The notes under the pieces are model-generated. The model saw only the letters and a program-made list of their open reading frames with translations, was not told the DNA's origin and did no database searches. From positions 1 through 5,223 of the forward strand of contig JAYVKG010000280.1 in the NCBI GenBank assembly GCA_043768625.1: a stretch of DNA of 5,223 bases, in the 5' to 3' direction. This document shows positions 1 through 5,223 of the stretch, in pieces; positions within the stretch are counted from its first letter, which is position 1, and every line of letters starts with the position of its first letter. The position numbers and the translations under genes are program-made. The DNA comes from UKL13-2 sp043768625 (GTDB lineage: Bacteria > Pseudomonadota > Gammaproteobacteria > Burkholderiales > Usitatibacteraceae).

Positions 1-1
1 G

Positions 2-2512
2 CGCGAAGACCAGCCGCTGCAAGACGTGCTGACTGCAATACGTTTCAAAAAGACGGTTGCCACACTGGGTACCGATCTGCATGCGAACGCCGAAAATTAC
101 CTTAAACCAATTGGTCACCTGGCGCGCCGCTATTCGTCTGCAATGCTTACCCAGACCCTGGTCATCGCGGCGCATTGCAAATTTTCGCTTGATGAACTTC
201 GCTATGAATATCCGCGTGAAGTCGTTCCGGATGATGAAACAGCGGCCGGTTATCTGCGCCGGCTCACAGCGGAGGGCGGCACCCGTCGCTACCCCCAGGG
301 GATGCCGGACAAGGTGCGCGACATCATCGAGCACGAGTTGGCAATCATTGCCGACCTGCAATACGAGGCGTATTTCCTGACCATATACGACATCGTCAGA
401 TTTGCACGGAAGGCAAAGATCCTCTGCCAGGGACGCGGTTCGGCGGCTAATTCTGCGGTGTGTTACTGCCTCGGCATTACCGAGGTCGATCCCGCGTACA
501 TGCAGGTGCTGTTCGAACGCTTCATTTCGCGTGAACGTAACGAACCACCGGACATTGATGTTGATTTCGAACACGAACGCCGTGAAGAGGTAATACAGTA
601 CATCTATAAAAAATATGGCCGTGACCGTACTGCGCTCACTGCGGCAGTATCCACCTACCGGCCCAAAAGCGCGATACGCGATGTCGGCAAGGCGCTGGGG
701 CTGACACTTTCCCAGGTCGATGCACTGTCCAGGACCATTGCCTGGTGGGATGGGCGCACCATCGCTCCGGAACGGCTGATTGAAGCGGGATTTGATCCCG
801 ACACATCACGCATGCAAACACTGTTGTTGCTGACCGGGGCGCTGATCGGTTTTCCGCGCCACCTCTCGCAGCACTCCGGCGGTTTTGTCATCGCGCGCGA
901 CAAATTGACCAGACTGGTACCCATTGAAAATGCGTCGATGCCAGCGCGCACCGTGATCCAGTGGGACAAGGATGACCTCGATGCTTTGGGGCTGTTGAAA
1001 GTCGATGTGCTGGCGTTGGGCATGCTAACGGCCATTCGCAAAACGCTGGATATTATTGGCGGCTGGCACGGCCAACCGATGACCATGCAGGATGTTCCCC
1101 GCGAAGACCCGGCCACCTACCAGATGATCCAGCGTGCCGACACCATCGGCGTATTCCAGATCGAATCGCGGGCACAGATGAGCATGCTGCCGCGCTTGAA
1201 ACCCCAAAATTATTACGACCTGGTCATCGAGGTGGCGATCGTGCGGCCGGGCCCGATTCAGGGCGGCATGGTGCACCCTTATTTGAAACGCCGCAACGGT
1301 GAAGAAGCCGTGGTTTATCCCAGCAAGGCGGTAGAAGCGGTGCTGGCGCGCACGCTCGGCGTGCCGATTTTCCAGGAACAGGTAATGCAACTGGCAATGG
1401 TGGCCGCTGGCTTTACGGCCGGTGAGGCAGACAAATTGCGTCGCGCCATGGCCGCCTGGAAGCGTAAAGGCGGGCTCGACAAATTCCGCGACCCGCTGGT
1501 CAACGGCATGCGCGCCAATGGTTACGAAGAAGCCTTCGCCGAACGACTGTACAAGCAGATGCAGGGATTCGGCGAATATGGATTTCCCGAATCACACGCC
1601 GCCAGCTTTGCACTGCTGGTCTACATTTCCTGCTGGTTGAAATGCCACCATCCGGCCGCATTCGCCTGCGGCATGCTCAATTCACAACCGCTGGGATTTT
1701 ATTCGTCCGCACAGCTGGTGCAGGATGCGCAGCGGCATGGCGTGACGGTGTTGCCGGTGGATGTGATGATCAGCAACTACGATTGCGTATTGGCGGGCCC
1801 GCCGAAAAATCCACAGCTGCGTCTCGGCTTCAGAATGGTGAATCAGCTGGGCAAGGATTCAGCCGAACGCGTCGTCGCCGCACGCGGTCCTGCCACCTTC
1901 GTTAATGTCGCCGACCTCCAGCGCCGCGCCAATTTATCGCAGTCGGAAATCGAAGCCCTGGCCACCGCCGACGCATTTCACAGCCTGATCGGTCACCGAC
2001 GCGCGGCACTATGGGACGCACTGGGACTCACGGCTGACGCCAAACTCTTCACGGCACCCCTCGACACCAGCGTGGCGACATTGCTTGCTCCCACTGAAGC
2101 CGATGACATCTTCGCTGACTTTGCGAGCGTGGGCCTAAGCCTGCGCCGTCACCCGCTGGCCCTGCTGCGCCCCGTACTGTCCGCGCAACGCATCTGCAGC
2201 GCGCGGCAAGTACAGAATGCGCGCCAAGGCCAGATTATCCGCACCAGCGGCCTCGTCACCTGCCGCCAGCGGCCCAGCACTGCCAAAGGCACCACCTTCG
2301 TGACGCTCGAAGATGAGACCGGTCATGTGAATGTAGTGGTGTGGTCGCGGGTGGCCGTCAGGCAAAGAAAGCCGTTGATACTGGCGCGACTGCTGTGCGT
2401 TGCCGGGCGGGTCGAGCGGCAGGGTGAGGTGGTGCATTTGATCGCAGGACAACTTATCGACCAGACCGCCATGCTGGGAGATCTGGATTTCAGCACGCGC
2501 GAATTTCATTAG
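2..2512 (+). CDS. dnaE2: Error-prone DNA polymerase DnaE2 (ImuC), 5' end outside the window
   Basis: This is the catalytic subunit of the damage-inducible translesion polymerase that works with ImuA and ImuB in SOS mutagenesis. The frame is open from the first complete codon (position 2) to a TAG at 2510-2512, giving 836 visible residues. DnaE2 proteins are usually about 1,030-1,080 residues, so roughly 200 are missing, including most of the N-terminal PHP domain. The GTG at 26 is internal, because clear DnaE2 sequence (REDQPLQDVLTAIR) continues upstream of it. The C-family polymerase palm shows the PDIDVDF motif at 548-568, whose second and third Asp codons (557-559, 563-565) match the catalytic pair of DnaE. 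The third catalytic Asp lies in LLKVDVLALG (codon 1004-1006). QGRGSAANSAVCYCLGITEV, around 427-486, is typical of the family. Further on come a helix-hairpin-helix-like region (about 1900-2030) and an OB fold (about 2230-2460) with the usual TREFH-type end. No frameshift or lost motif is seen. The DnaE2 assignment over replicative DnaE1 rests on these family-specific stretches and the short C-terminus. Confidence 0.97.
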   Translation, partial: REDQPLQDVLTAIRFKKTVATLGTDLHANAENYLKPIGHLARRYSSAMLTQTLVIAAHCKFSLDELRYEYPREVVPDDETAAGYLRRLTAEGGTRRYPQGMPDKVRDIIEHELAIIADLQYEAYFLTIYDIVRFARKAKILCQGRGSAANSAVCYCLGITEVDPAYMQVLFERFISRERNEPPDIDVDFEHERREEVIQYIYKKYGRDRTALTAAVSTYRPKSAIRDVGKALGLTLSQVDALSRTIAWWDGRTIAPERLIEAGFDPDTSRMQTLLLLTGALIGFPRHLSQHSGGFVIARDKLTRLVPIENASMPARTVIQWDKDDLDALGLLKVDVLALGMLTAIRKTLDIIGGWHGQPMTMQDVPREDPATYQMIQRADTIGVFQIESRAQMSMLPRLKPQNYYDLVIEVAIVRPGPIQGGMVHPYLKRRNGEEAVVYPSKAVEAVLARTLGVPIFQEQVMQLAMVAAGFTAGEADKLRRAMAAWKRKGGLDKFRDPLVNGMRANGYEEAFAERLYKQMQGFGEYGFPESHAASFALLVYISCWLKCHHPAAFACGMLNSQPLGFYSSAQLVQDAQRHGVTVLPVDVMISNYDCVLAGPPKNPQLRLGFRMVNQLGKDSAERVVAARGPATFVNVADLQRRANLSQSEIEALATADAFHSLIGHRRAALWDALGLTADAKLFTAPLDTSVATLLAPTEADDIFADFASVGLSLRRHPLALLRPVLSAQRICSARQVQNARQGQIIRTSGLVTCRQRPSTAKGTTFVTLEDETGHVNVVVWSRVAVRQRKPLILARLLCVAGRVERQGEVVHLIAGQLIDQTAMLGDLDFSTREFH

Positions 2513-2530
2513 ACTTTAAGACAAAGTCTA
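2510..2530 (+). repeat. Perfect 8-bp hairpin overlapping the dnaE2 stop codon
   Basis: The arms TAGACTTT (2510-2517) and AAAGTCTA (2523-2530) are exact reverse complements around a 5-nt loop, AAGAC. The first three bases of the left arm are the TAG stop of dnaE2. The stem is AT-rich and no T-tract follows on the plus strand (the next bases are GCATTGG), so it is not a canonical intrinsic terminator. It could act as a 3' end-stabilising hairpin or a weak terminator, or be a protein-binding dyad. The structure is read directly; its function is inference. Confidence 0.6.
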
Positions 2531-2762
2531 GCATTGGCGGGCGTTTCAAGTCACTTAAGGCTGGAGAGGCCCGTCAAATGGCGTTCTACATGCAGTTATG
2601 CGCAGGATATGCCAGCCATCGCGTTAAAAAACCGCACCGCGACACACATCAAGCCCCACGCTGCACACCACATCCAGCCAGGGCCAATATTGCGGGTGTG
2701 TGGGTGGCGTCGCCGCGGCGTTCCTCACGTTCGCAGCTGCAAAATCAGCACGCAAATTTGCG
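2513..2762. other. Convergent intergenic region, 250 bp, no convincing gene
   Basis: This gap separates the 3' ends of dnaE2 (plus) and the DUF4139 gene (minus). It contains the right part of the dnaE2 stop hairpin, a 10-bp GC palindrome CGCCGCGGCG (2711-2720), an 8-bp CAATATTG (2685-2692) and a 12-bp palindrome next to the DUF4139 stop. An A6 run at 2626-2631 reads as U6 on the minus strand, but only a weak stem precedes it, so I do not call a terminator. A 69-codon frame starts at ATG 2578 behind a good GGAGAGG (2563-2569) and ends at TAG 2785-2787, inside the DUF4139 gene on the other strand. Its translation is rich in His, Arg and Pro with unselective third positions, so I leave it uncalled. 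I recognise no tRNA, small RNA family or mobile-element end. Confidence 0.6.
2751..2762. repeat. Perfect 12-bp palindrome abutting the DUF4139 stop codon
   Basis: CGCAAATTTGCG is identical to its own reverse complement and ends exactly one base before the DUF4139 gene's stop codon (2763-2765 on the minus strand). A GCAGCTGC palindrome (2733-2740) and a GCTG/CAGC pair around an A4 run (2736-2749) lie just beyond. With no loop of its own and an AT core, it would make a poor RNA hairpin, so a DNA-binding dyad or chance are as likely as a role in 3' end formation. Confidence 0.5.
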
Positions 2763-4271
2763 CTACCAGCCATATCTTACCGTGTAGCGCACCACGCCTT
2801 CACTGCCTTTGGCAATACTGAGCGGGAAATGTACGGTGTGCGCATCAATTTTTTCAAACGGCTGATTTTTTTTGATGATCGACCAACTGGACCAGCGGTA
2901 AAGATTTTCCTTGACGATCACGGTCACCGCGTCTTCCTTCTGGTTGCGTACCTTGATTTCGATGTCTTCTTCGATCCACTTTGCGTTGATGTCGGATCGG
3001 TAGTCAACCTGGCGCCGTTCGCCCACTACATCGAACGCGCTGCCGAGCTTGATCTGGATGGTTTCGTTGCGTGGCGTATGGTCGACAAGGTCTTCGCCGA
3101 TAAATTCGAGCGACTGGTCTGCGCTGTCGAGCTTGGCCACCCGCACTTTGCCGGCCGGCAGCGGCACGCCAAGTTTGTTTTCCTCACGGTTGGCAAAACG
3201 CAGATACACGTCAACCTTCTTGCTCGACTGATTGCCGAAATTACGGTCGGTCATCGGTGCGCCGTAGCCGCCGAAGTACTGGCCCGCCTGCCCGTAATAG
3301 ACCAGCGATCTTTCGCAATTCACGCCGCGCGCCGCGGGAAACAGCTCGATTTGTTTGGTTGAATTATTGGCCAGCGTGGTGGGACGTCCGAGCGTGTACA
3401 GGTGGTATTCGAAAAATGATTTCTCTTCGAAACCCGCGACCTTTGTCGACATTTCGGCCCGCGCAACATAGGTATTTTCAGCGCGCGGTGAGCGTGGTTG
3501 CGCGCGCTGAACATCGCCTGCCACCAGCTTCAGCCTGGCGTCAGGGAATGACGCACCGCTCTGATTCACAATCGTCACCCACGCGCCGACGTCGAGCTTG
3601 CAGGCGTTGGCACCCGCGCCTTCGTTCAGCGTCAGGTTGTAATCGGTCCACCAGGTAATGCCGCCGGTCTGATAACTAAAACGGGATTGGTGTACGCCAG
3701 CACGCTGGGCGGCGACATCCCAGACCAGGGTCGGCTTGCTGATAAGCCCGCCAGGAAGCGTGGCCAGCCGCACCCCGGAATAATTGCTCACGGTACGAAT
3801 GGTGCCATCGGGCAGCCGCAATATCAGACCGCCCTGGGTGCCGATCAGTGTTCCGCCAATCGATTCGATCGACTGCCCGCGCACTTGTTCGACCGTGACG
3901 TCACGATCCAGATATTTCTGCAACAGCTTTGCCGTGCTGGTGAGATCAAACTCAAAACTCTGCTCCACCACGCGGGTGGCGGCGGGATCGGTGAGGGACT
4001 CAAACAACACGGTGGTCGGGTCAATGAGTGCGGGCACGTCCGAGACGCGGATGATGCTGCGGCCTTTCGCCAGGTTGACTTCCAGTCCCTGCCTGACCAC
4101 GCCATAACCTGGAATGGTAAAGCCCTCGCCGCCGTTGCGAAACGTGGCCTGCGACAGCGTGCCGGGCTGCGCGCTGGAGTAAATGGTAACGCTGGTTTGC
4201 GCTAACGCAGCGGCGGAAATGCCAGCGACAGCGAGGCCAGCAATCGGTAACAGCGCTAAACGAACTTTCAT
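2763..4271 (-). CDS. Exported DUF4139 domain-containing protein
   Basis: This encodes 502 residues of unknown biochemical function. The start chosen is ATG 4271, because a GGAG lies 6 nt upstream; the in-frame TTG at 4283 overlaps that site and is unlikely. Residues 1-24 form a clear Sec signal peptide: basic MKVR, a hydrophobic Leu/Ala/Gly core, then ALA before Gln25. There is no lipobox Cys and no later membrane segment, so the mature protein is probably periplasmic. Residues about 25-190 are the N-terminal region usual for this subfamily (TIYSSAQPG, ALIDPTTVLFESLTDP, GTLIGTQGGLILRLPDG). DUF4139 covers about 195-502, with WWTDYNL (207-213), GAWVTIVNQSG (229-239), LPAGKVRV (371-378), FIGEDLVDHTP (390-400) and LGSAFDVVGERR (409-420). 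DUF4139 also occurs in MuiA-type proteins behind a DUF4140 domain and coiled coil, which I do not see here. The only cysteines of the mature chain, C224 and C319, could form a disulfide. The gene is divergent from the MoxR-type gene. The family call is firm; the role is unknown. Confidence 0.93.
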   Translation of the reverse strand: MKVRLALLPIAGLAVAGISAAALAQTSVTIYSSAQPGTLSQATFRNGGEGFTIPGYGVVRQGLEVNLAKGRSIIRVSDVPALIDPTTVLFESLTDPAATRVVEQSFEFDLTSTAKLLQKYLDRDVTVEQVRGQSIESIGGTLIGTQGGLILRLPDGTIRTVSNYSGVRLATLPGGLISKPTLVWDVAAQRAGVHQSRFSYQTGGITWWTDYNLTLNEGAGANACKLDVGAWVTIVNQSGASFPDARLKLVAGDVQRAQPRSPRAENTYVARAEMSTKVAGFEEKSFFEYHLYTLGRPTTLANNSTKQIELFPAARGVNCERSLVYYGQAGQYFGGYGAPMTDRNFGNQSSKKVDVYLRFANREENKLGVPLPAGKVRVAKLDSADQSLEFIGEDLVDHTPRNETIQIKLGSAFDVVGERRQVDYRSDINAKWIEEDIEIKVRNQKEDAVTVIVKENLYRWSSWSIIKKNQPFEKIDAHTVHFPLSIAKGSEGVVRYTVRYGW

Positions 4272-4292
4272 GGCGATCTCCAAACGTATAAT
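4265..4292 (+). promoter_or_regulatory. Candidate sigma-70-type promoter of the MoxR-type gene
   Basis: A perfect TATAAT (4287-4292) faces the MoxR-type gene. The best upstream hexamer is CTTTCA (4265-4270), 16 bp away and only a 3/6 match to TTGACA, so the promoter is strong at -10 and weak at -35. Transcription would begin near 4299, leaving a leader of about 25 nt with no obvious Shine-Dalgarno before ATG 4324. The -35 position overlaps the start codon of the divergent DUF4139 gene (4269-4271). I see no well-spaced promoter for the minus strand; a TATACG (4290-4285) has only a TTGTTG 13 bp upstream, which is too close. Confidence 0.5.
4278..4281 (-). promoter_or_regulatory. Ribosome binding site of the DUF4139 gene
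   Basis: On the minus strand the sequence TTGGAGATCGCCATG places GGAG 6 nt before ATG 4271. This decides the start: the upstream TTG (4283-4281) shares bases with the Shine-Dalgarno itself, and starting at the ATG gives a textbook signal peptide beginning MKVR. Confidence 0.75.
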
Positions 4293-4302
4293 GTGGACGT
4301 TT
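4282..4302. repeat. Inverted repeat AAACGT-N9-ACGTTT in the divergent promoter region
   Basis: The arms at 4282-4287 and 4297-4302 are exact reverse complements separated by 9 bp. The 21-bp dyad covers the whole TATAAT box and the expected start site of the MoxR-type gene, and begins 1 bp from the DUF4139 Shine-Dalgarno. The arm size and centre-to-centre spacing of about 15 bp (roughly one and a half helical turns) are plausible for a dimeric repressor, but no matching regulator is encoded in the window. A 6-bp dyad can also arise by chance. Confidence 0.4.
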
Positions 4303-4323
4303 ACAACAATACGACACTACTCC

Positions 4324-5166
4324 ATGAAGTTTACAGGCAGTGAGAACTATATTGCGACCGATGATTTGATGCTGGCGGTGAACGCCGCCATCACCTTGCA
4401 GCGACCGCTGCTCATCAAGGGCGAACCGGGCACCGGCAAAACGATGCTTGCCGAGGAAGTTGCCGCCGCACTCGGTAAACCGCTGTTGCAGTGGCACATC
4501 AAATCCACCACCAAGGCGCAGCAAGGGCTGTACGAATACGATGCGGTGTCCCGCCTGCGCGATTCGCAGCTGGGCGAAGAAAAAGTCAAGGACATCAGGA
4601 ATTACATCGCCAAGGGCACCATGTGGCGCGCGTTTGAAGCCGACGAACAAGTGGTGTTGTTGATCGACGAGATCGACAAAGCTGATATCGAATTTCCCAA
4701 CGACTTGCTGCGCGAGCTGGATCGTATGGAATTTTATTGTTACGAGACCCGTGAAACCGTGGTTGCGAAACACCGGCCGATAATTTTCATCACCAGTAAC
4801 AATGAAAAAGAATTGCCCGATGCATTCCTGCGGCGCTGTTTTTTTCACTACATCCGCTTTCCCGATAAAAATACCATGCAGCAAATTGTCGATGTACATT
4901 TTCCTGGTTTGAAAAAAAACCTGCTGAGGGAGGCGATGGAAGTATTTTTTGACATTCGCGCCATGCCGGGCCTGAAGAAAAAACCGTCCACATCCGAATT
5001 GCTCGACTGGATCAAGTTGCTGGTCGCTGAAGACATTCCCGCCGAAGCGCTGAAGTCGGGTGATGTGAACCAGCTCATCCCGCCAATGTATGGCGCGCTG
5101 TTAAAGAACGAGCAGGACGTTCACCTGTTCGAAAAACTGGTGTTTCTGTCGAAACGCAACCGTTGA
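4324..5166 (+). CDS. MoxR-family AAA+ ATPase
   Basis: This is a complete 280-residue cytoplasmic ATPase of the MoxR group, whose members act as chaperones that remodel or load cofactors into partner proteins, often with a VWA-domain protein. Walker A is GEPGTGKT (residues 33-40), Walker B VVLLIDE (110-116, Asp115/Glu116), sensor 1 ITSNN (156-160), and a probable arginine finger lies in LRRC (Arg170/Arg171). The stretch TTKAQQGLYEYDAVSRL (62-78) and the DIEFPNDLLRELDRMEF insert (121-137) are typical of the MoxR subtype. The C-terminal lid begins near residue 185 and carries GLKKKPSTSELLDW (216-229). The length is normal and no motif is lost. ATG 4324 was chosen because family similarity begins at MKFTGSENYIATDDL; upstream in-frame starts, including ATG 4291, lie in the promoter region or in the divergent gene and lack a ribosome site. 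The Shine-Dalgarno at 4324 is itself weak. Long A and T runs occur inside the gene (T7 4839-4845, A8 4912-4919, T6 4945-4950). The specific client is unknown. Confidence 0.95.
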   Translation: MKFTGSENYIATDDLMLAVNAAITLQRPLLIKGEPGTGKTMLAEEVAAALGKPLLQWHIKSTTKAQQGLYEYDAVSRLRDSQLGEEKVKDIRNYIAKGTMWRAFEADEQVVLLIDEIDKADIEFPNDLLRELDRMEFYCYETRETVVAKHRPIIFITSNNEKELPDAFLRRCFFHYIRFPDKNTMQQIVDVHFPGLKKNLLREAMEVFFDIRAMPGLKKKPSTSELLDWIKLLVAEDIPAEALKSGDVNQLIPPMYGALLKNEQDVHLFEKLVFLSKRNR

Positions 5167-5223
5167 CCACGCCTGGACACAGCGCGCAGATGAAAAGCGA
5201 AACGCCGGCATTGGCGTGCAGTT
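5167..5223 (+). other. Tail after the MoxR-type gene: possible gene start or terminator-like hairpin
   Basis: Two readings compete. An ATG at 5190 opens a frame (MKSETPALACS) that stays open to the window edge, but no good Shine-Dalgarno precedes it and 11 residues are not enough to identify anything; they do not look like the start of a CoxE-type VWA protein. Alternatively, ACGCC (5202-5206) and GGCGT (5213-5217) form a perfect 5-bp stem with a 6-nt loop, preceded by an A-rich stretch and followed by GCAGTT at the edge, which could be the start of an intrinsic terminator. The window ends too soon to decide. Confidence 0.3.

Noticed and set aside
26..28. GTG as the start of dnaE2
   Set aside because: Clear DnaE2 sequence continues upstream in the same frame to the window edge, and the missing N-terminal PHP domain shows the gene begins before position 1.
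2619..2642. Possible intrinsic terminator for the DUF4139 gene (TCGCG/CGCGA stem with U6 on the minus strand)
   Set aside because: The U-tract lies in the 14-nt loop of the only 5-bp stem rather than after it, and the stem immediately before the tract is about 3 bp.
2612..2772. Three copies of CCAGCCA (2612, 2674, 2766)
   Set aside because: The unit is only 7 bp, the spacing is irregular (62 and 92 bp), and the third copy lies in the DUF4139 coding end; chance is sufficient.
2700..3362. 220-codon plus-strand frame opposite the DUF4139 gene
   Set aside because: It is antisense to conserved DUF4139 motifs, has no ribosome site, and its translation looks like a mirrored coding sequence.
3687..4205. 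172-codon plus-strand frame opposite the 5' half of the DUF4139 gene
   Set aside because: It is a shadow of a well-supported gene, with no recognisable domain.
4291..4293. ATG 4291 or other upstream in-frame starts for the MoxR-type gene
   Set aside because: ATG 4291 overlaps the TATAAT box (4287-4292) and has no ribosome site; family similarity begins at ATG 4324.
4021..4899. Long open frame (292 codons) on the minus strand opposite the MoxR-type gene
   Set aside because: It runs antisense through the conserved Walker motifs of a clear AAA+ gene and into the DUF4139 start region, and its translation resembles no family I know. It is a codon-bias shadow.

Overview
The window looks like an ordinary chromosomal stretch from a moderately GC-rich proteobacterium. 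The protein sequences resemble those of beta- or gammaproteobacteria, but I cannot name the genus from the sequence. There are three convincing genes, and no rRNA, tRNA, CRISPR array, insertion sequence or prophage gene that I can see.

Layout. (1) Positions 2-2512, plus strand: the C-terminal four fifths of dnaE2 (imuC), the error-prone alpha-type DNA polymerase of the SOS mutagenesis cassette. Its start and most of its PHP domain lie upstream of the window. A short perfect hairpin overlaps its stop codon. (2) Positions 2513-2762: a 250-bp gap between the 3' ends of two convergent genes. It holds small palindromes and no convincing gene. (3) Positions 2763-4271, minus strand: an exported protein of about 502 residues with a cleavable signal peptide and a C-terminal DUF4139 domain. 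(4) Positions 4272-4323: a 52-bp divergent intergenic region with a perfect TATAAT box facing the next gene and a 6-bp-arm dyad overlapping that box. (5) Positions 4324-5166, plus strand: a complete MoxR-family AAA+ ATPase of 280 residues. (6) Positions 5167-5223: a short tail that could be the start of another gene or the beginning of a terminator-like hairpin.

How the genes relate. DnaE2 is functionally separate; its usual partners ImuA and ImuB would be expected upstream, outside the window. The DUF4139 protein and the MoxR ATPase are divergently transcribed from a very compact shared regulatory region. MoxR ATPases commonly act as chaperones with a VWA-domain partner encoded just downstream, but that partner is not visible before the window ends.

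Nothing here is clearly a new system. The items most worth a second look are the compact DUF4139/MoxR divergent region with its dyad, the in-frame A_AAA_AAC slippery heptamer inside the moxR-type gene, and the stop-codon hairpin of dnaE2.
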